Shown: one piece after another, positions 59,700 to 64,000 of the stretch
Layout: each line of letters opens with the position of its first letter
Numbering within the stretch: the stretch's first letter is position 1
Notes under the pieces: generated by a model
The model's database searches: none
What the model was told of the DNA's origin: nothing
What the model saw: the letters and a program-made list of their open reading frames with translations, nothing else
Program-made: the position numbers and the translations under genes
Origin: Brachypterus glaber
Taxonomy: Eukaryota > Arthropoda > Insecta > Coleoptera > Kateretidae
DNA length: 64,000 bases
Assembly (NCBI GenBank): GCA_958510825.1
Contig: OY294044.1
Coordinates: 83,312,895-83,376,894, forward strand
Direction: 5' to 3'

Positions 59700-60727
59700 T
59701 TACACACAGAAAAATATTGTCTCAAATCTAGAATATGGTGATTTTTATATTACGAAGAGAATATATTCTTTTATGCATAGGGGAGACTTTTACTTTTACA
59801 TATTTATATTCTATTGTAATGGTACAAGACCATTATGTATCATTGATCACATCCTAGTGTACCTTGGATCATCAACTTTATGTACCTACAAGGAAGATAA
59901 TATGTATTAAAAACAAAAATTTTATACAGAAATATGTATTTTATTGTTTTATTAAAAAATAAATAAGATTGAAATTTGCAATATTGTGTTAAAGTATACC
60001 CTAATTTTTATTTGTATACATGTTTACAAGAAGTTACAATATGAAATTTTTAACTTAAAAATAATAGGCAATAGAAAAATTAGGTATAAATTAAATTTGA
60101 CTCAAAATTAGTTAACTAAATCATTTAACTTTAAAGCTAGAAAAGTCTACCTATAATCATTGATCAGTGGTACAGGACGTTGTTTTGATCCATGATGGTG
60201 CTTGTTTCCAAAAGTAATCTTCTCAACATTCTAGGTTATGTTTAAAACTGAAATATGGTATAATAAATTACTCACCAATAAGCAGTGATTCAGATAGAAT
60301 GTGATTTAAAACACAAAACACAATGGTCAACTTGTAAAAAAATAAACAGTAAAACCAAAGGTTGTTACTGTTTGAGCTAAAAAATTGTATATCTATTTTA
60401 CTCCAAAATAATAGCACATGAACAACCACTCTCCCGCTTGCCTGCACTCTACTGAGTAAACATTGTCTTAGTAGAGTTTTGTTACGTAAATAGCAACATC
60501 TGTCAATAAACTGAAGGGTGATCCAAGGTACACTATGATCAAGGTACAACAGTCTCCCTACCATATTCTTATCCTTTCATATTTGAGAATATATTATCTT
60601 TTTAAGCATACCATATTCTTGTTCTTTCATATTTAAAGCACAATTTTTCTTTAAAGAAGAATATATTCTCTTCCTTATATCCAAATCACACATTATTGAT
60701 TTAAGACAATATTTTTTTCTGTGTACC
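59700..60727. mobile_element. ~1-kb foldback element
   Basis: TACACACAGAAAAATATTGTCT on the left pairs with AGACAATATTTTTTTCTGTGTA on the right. GTGTACCTTGGATC (59858) pairs with GATCCAAGGTACAC (60521). CCATATTCTT..CTTTCATATTT is tandemly repeated near 60559-60640. The ORFs inside are repeat-driven. Confidence 0.7.
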
Positions 60728-60964
60728 GTATTTAATTTTAAAGGATTTTCCTCAAAATTTCTTAAAAAAAAATAAACAGTTTTTTGTTTAAAGATTAATT
60801 TTATCATAAAAACCGTAAATTAAACTTTTAAACCAATTTTAAATGTTAAACATAAATATTTGAAAGGAGAGTCTAAGAAAATGGCATTTCTCAACAAAAA
60901 AAATTAACTTTCAACTCCCTCAAAAAAAAAATTAATTAATAAAAGAAATTAAAAAATTAAAATC

Positions 60965-61190
60965 ATATGGTAGAAAAGAGAGTTTAATAAGCTTTAATAT
61001 TATGTATCACATGGCCTGTCTTTCTTAAAAAAAACTGTGCTTCAAGTCCCCTGTCTCCATTGTGCCCACTAAACATATCAAAAAAACTTTGGGTTATGTT
61101 ATTATGTTAGGTGTTATAAATTTCAAGTTGATATCCTTAGCCCTTCAAAAGTTAAAGGAAGGGGCAGACTTTAGACACGCACTGTATGTT
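60965..61190 (+). repeat. MITE right-arm fragment
   Basis: ATAAGCTTTAATATTATGTATCAC, GTTATAAATTTCAAGTTGATAT, TTCAAAAGTTAAAGGAAGGG, ending ACGCACTGTATG. Related to 39457-40160. Confidence 0.6.
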
Positions 61191-61497
61191 GTGACCCTAC
61201 CCAACTGTATGACCTAGAGGTAAAATTTAACGAAGTTTATTTCCTTCATGTCAAGAGGTTATTAGTTATACTTAATGAAATTACTTGCAAATATGTTTCC
61301 TAATATTTTATAGTCAAAAAGTATATTAAGATACAAGTTTTAAAAGACTAAAATACTAAAATAATAATTTTTCTCGTGTTGTAAGGAAATGTCTTTCAGA
61401 ACGCGTATTTTATATTATTTTTCCATTTTTCAAGTTCAGGTACGTTCAAAAATTTTAGTAAACCGTTTACTACAGGCTCTTTGACAACAATCTAAGT

Positions 61498-62020
61498 CTA
61501 TACAGACAGGTCCAGGCAACGGTGTACAAGAAGGATAAGGTGTTAAAATTAGTACAGTTTGTTTAATATTTACAAAAAATGGTATTTGGGGGTTTTGAGA
61601 CTTGCTAAAAATGAATTTGATATTTAAATAAATTCTATCCGTACCCCTTAATAGGGCAGAACCACCCCTTTTTATATATTTTTGATGTAACCTGAAAAAA
61701 AATGGTACCTGGGATTTTTCGCATCGCTGAAAACAAACTTAATATTTAAAAAGTTATGTCTCCCCCCTTAGAACCACTTCTACTAACCTACTTATATTTT
61801 TTCAATTAAAGTGATAGAACCACACATATTTACATTTTTTTATTAGCCTGATAAGTTATCAATGTTATCAGTGTTAACATTTGGTACACTGGGCTTAGCA
61901 AGTCGCTTAAGACTAATTCAATATTTTACAAAATCTAGGTGCCTCTCGCGATGAATTTCACGTAACGCAATTTCATCCGCGAATTTCTTGTACACCGTTG
62001 CCTGGACCTGTCTGTATAGT
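61498..62020. mobile_element. ~520-bp MITE, CAGACAGGTCC family
   Basis: TATACAGACAGGTCCAGGCA...GTACAAGAA at 61499-61533 pairs with its complement at 61983-62020. TATA flanks both ends, and the element proper starts CAGACAGG. Confidence 0.82.
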
Positions 62021-62287
62021 CTATTCTGTGTACCTATACATACATATCATATTTTACTGCAGTACAGTACAGTAACTGATAAATTAATCTGTCAGTTGAA
62101 AAACAGTAATAGTCCAAAATTGCTTTTTTGAGATGAACACAAAAAACCTTTTATTTCCGTAAATATTGATATAGTTTGCATGCATTAAGTTGTAGTGATT
62201 AACTAGACCAATCCAAAAGAAGCGCAATTTGTTGGAAAAAAAATTCATTAATGAATTACAGAAAAAATAAAACCGTGGACATGTACT

Positions 62288-62780
62288 CTGCCCTGCTAAG
62301 ACAAGTTGTCCTATCTGCAAAAATTCGCTTTTGATGATAAGGATACAATTGTATTGCATTACACTAGCCCTATGTGCCTACTAAAAAGAAATGTCTTATC
62401 TAAAACCCAAATCCTGAAAATTAGGCTAAAATGTTTGTCCTATGTGAAAAATTTTTAATGTTTCTAAATAAAATTGTCCTAACTAGTCTTTAACAGACAA
62501 AAAAAGTCAGGACGGACTAACTTTACAGATCTTAGTAATTTTATTGGACTTTTTAGGTAATTTTTTCCTAACTTTCTCAGATAGAACAAAATAAAAAGTT
62601 ATTTTTCTGACAAATAAAATTTTTTCAAAGGATATCACGTATTTTTAATTTAAAATGAAGCAGAACCCAACGCCATATTTATTTAAACATGTTTTTAAAA
62701 AGTGCAAACAAAAACAATAAAACTGTCCATATCTCAAAACATTTAATTTGCAGATAGGACTTTTTGTCTTAGCAAGGCAG
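62288..62780. mobile_element. MITE, CTGCCCTGCTAAGACAA family, copy 2 (complete)
   Basis: About 493 bp; left end CTGCCCTGCTAAGACAAG, right end CTTAGCAAGGCAG followed by TA. Inner motif GTCCTATCTGCAAA pairs with TTTGCAGATAGGAC. Confidence 0.85.
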
Positions 62781-62908
62781 TACTGTTCTTCAACTGTTTT
62801 TTTTTGTTTTTTTTTTAATAAATTTGTTTTAGTTTAATTTATACGATAATAAATAATAACAAGCATTGCAAATAACAAATAACACGTTTTATTATATACT
62901 CGTACATA
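62781..62908. other. Nothing recognised
   Basis: Short AT-rich spacer between two MITEs. Confidence 0.5.
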
Positions 62909-63115
62909 CAGTGTGGTCCAAAAGTCACCCCCGCTCTTAAGTTTTGAACAAGTTGAGATATCGACCCAATCTATCTTTTTGCAAATATTTAATATTTTCA
63001 GCTTTTAACATGCGAACAGGGGGACATGGGGGGACATTTTTTTAAAGGAAAGCAGTCCGTGAGCTACATCGTTTTAAAGCTTATAAAATTATATATTTAA
63101 CAATATATTTTTATT
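62909..63115 (+). repeat. Left-end fragment of the CAGTGCGGTCC MITE
   Basis: CAGTGTGGTCCAAAAGTCAC to TTTTAAAGCTTATAAAATT, matching the left arm of 39457-40160; no right end. Confidence 0.78.
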
Positions 63116-63601
63116 TTTTTTTTAACATTTTGCGGCAGTCACTTCAAGAAAGGTCAACTTGTCCTGGACAAGTACTGTTTTTTAAGAAACTGATGTTCTT
63201 AAGCAGAATAAATAAAGGTATAAATTTTGCGAACATTTGCTATCTTATCCCAAATGGCTATTTTTGGACTAGTGGGTACTTTTCTTCAACTGACGGATTC
63301 AAATAAATATATCTATATATCTATCAAGTCTACAAAAAAAATCTGTTTCAAACCTATCATACCTTAAGTATTTTTGTATGCTGAAACCGAATTTTTAATT
63401 TAAAAAACTTTCTAGGTTTCTAGGTTTTGAGAAAATCCAGCTTTTTATTGTCAAAAACAGTATTTTAACTATTTTTTGAGGTTATTTTGTAACGCTGACC
63501 TGATTGGTCAAAACTGACATCGGATTCGTATTTAGCTCTAAGGACTAAACCTATCGTGTCTTTTCGGTTTCAGCCCAAAAAAATACTTAAAAGTATTTTT
63601 T

Positions 63602-63768
63602 TGTGCTGAAACCGAATTTTCAATTTAAAAAACTTTCTACCGCATATATTTCTAGTAAATCCTGGTTTTTATTGTCAAAAACCGTAAATTGACAATAAAA
63701 ACCGAGATTTACCTGAAATCTACGCGGTAGAAAGTTTATTTAAATTGAAAATTCTGTTTTAGCACACA
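63602..63768. repeat. Long hairpin, ~78-bp arms
   Basis: TGTGCTGAAACCGAATTTTC...TTTATTGTCAA pairs with TTGACAATAAA...GAAAATTCTGTTTTAGCACA around a loop AAACCGTAAA. A direct part copy of the left arm lies at 63378-63450. Confidence 0.82.
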
Positions 63769-63804
63769 AATAATTAAGGCATGATAGATTAGAGCAGAAT
63801 TTTT

Positions 63805-63834
63805 TCTAATCTAATCTAATCTAATCTAATCTAA
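63805..63834 (+). repeat. (TCTAA)6 microsatellite
   Basis: Six perfect pentamers. Too short and not a known telomere unit. Confidence 0.9.
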
Positions 63835-64000
63835 AAGAAGTGTTTTAATATTTAAAAACTATCTTATGGATTTATTTTATGTTTGAAGAAAATGTCAATT
63901 TGCCTACATTCTAAATCAGTCGTAAAAAAATTGTATTTTGACACATTTATATCTAGAAGCGAAACTTGGCATATCCGCTAAAAATATATTTTTCTACTAC

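Noticed and set aside
59566..59910. 114-aa ORF upstream of the receptor
   Set aside because: It overlaps the left arm of a foldback element and has no motif.
63805..63834. TCTAA repeats as a telomere
   Set aside because: Only six units, internal, and not the TTAGG or TCAGG type of insects.

Overview
The window is AT-rich, intron-era eukaryotic DNA, most likely from an insect. The only clearly functional host gene is one coding exon of a beta-adrenergic-like octopamine receptor (58062-58816, minus strand), which encodes the N-terminus through TM5 and ends at a clean GTAAG splice donor. The codon use, the short introns and the repeat types (CR1/Jockey LINE, BEL/Pao, Tc1-mariner, tRNA-derived SINE) fit an insect; a beetle is plausible but cannot be proved here. 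One assembly gap of exactly 200 N lies at 33389-33588. I could not find the next receptor exon by eye anywhere at lower coordinates.

Nearly everything else is transposon-derived. From left to right: 1-24 kb holds many non-autonomous inverted-repeat elements (3055-3853, 5482-6647, 6842-7292, 7317-7866, 12469-13150, 13553-13804, 14008-15036), three copies of one tRNA-derived SINE (9021, 15600, 18925), and decayed reverse transcriptase (22010-22400) and BEL/Pao pol (22690-23785) remnants. At 24366-28639 lies a TA-flanked mariner-like element with a DD41D transposase gene (one stop, one 55-bp intron). A second inverted-repeat element with a small CXXC-protein ORF has inserted into the end of that gene, and the right arm carries an inverted, decayed second copy of the gene's 5' half.

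From 29 to 50 kb there is a repeat copy that serves as the empty site of the 3055 element, a 314-bp tandem duplication with piggyBac-like ends, an internally deleted transposase element (34074-34829), a small hAT-like relic (35.6 kb), a broken three-exon gene of an uncharacterised multicopy insect family (38139-39330), and further MITEs. At 50521-53967 lies a 5'-truncated non-LTR retrotransposon whose ORF1 and ORF2 are in the same frame and separated only by TAG-CAA-CCA, a match to the known UAG-CAR-YYA readthrough signal. The receptor exon follows at 58 kb, with a microsatellite on one side and a hairpin MITE on the other. The end of the window (59-64 kb) is more foldback elements.

The recurring theme is palindromic DNA. 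Many elements share CAG...CTG termini with TA flanks (IS630/Tc1-mariner type). Several hairpins have AT-rich arms capped by a short GC-rich palindromic loop, and two transposase elements have inverted duplications of their own coding sequence. No CRISPR array, rRNA or intact tRNA gene was seen. All family assignments come from reading motifs by eye, without a database search.
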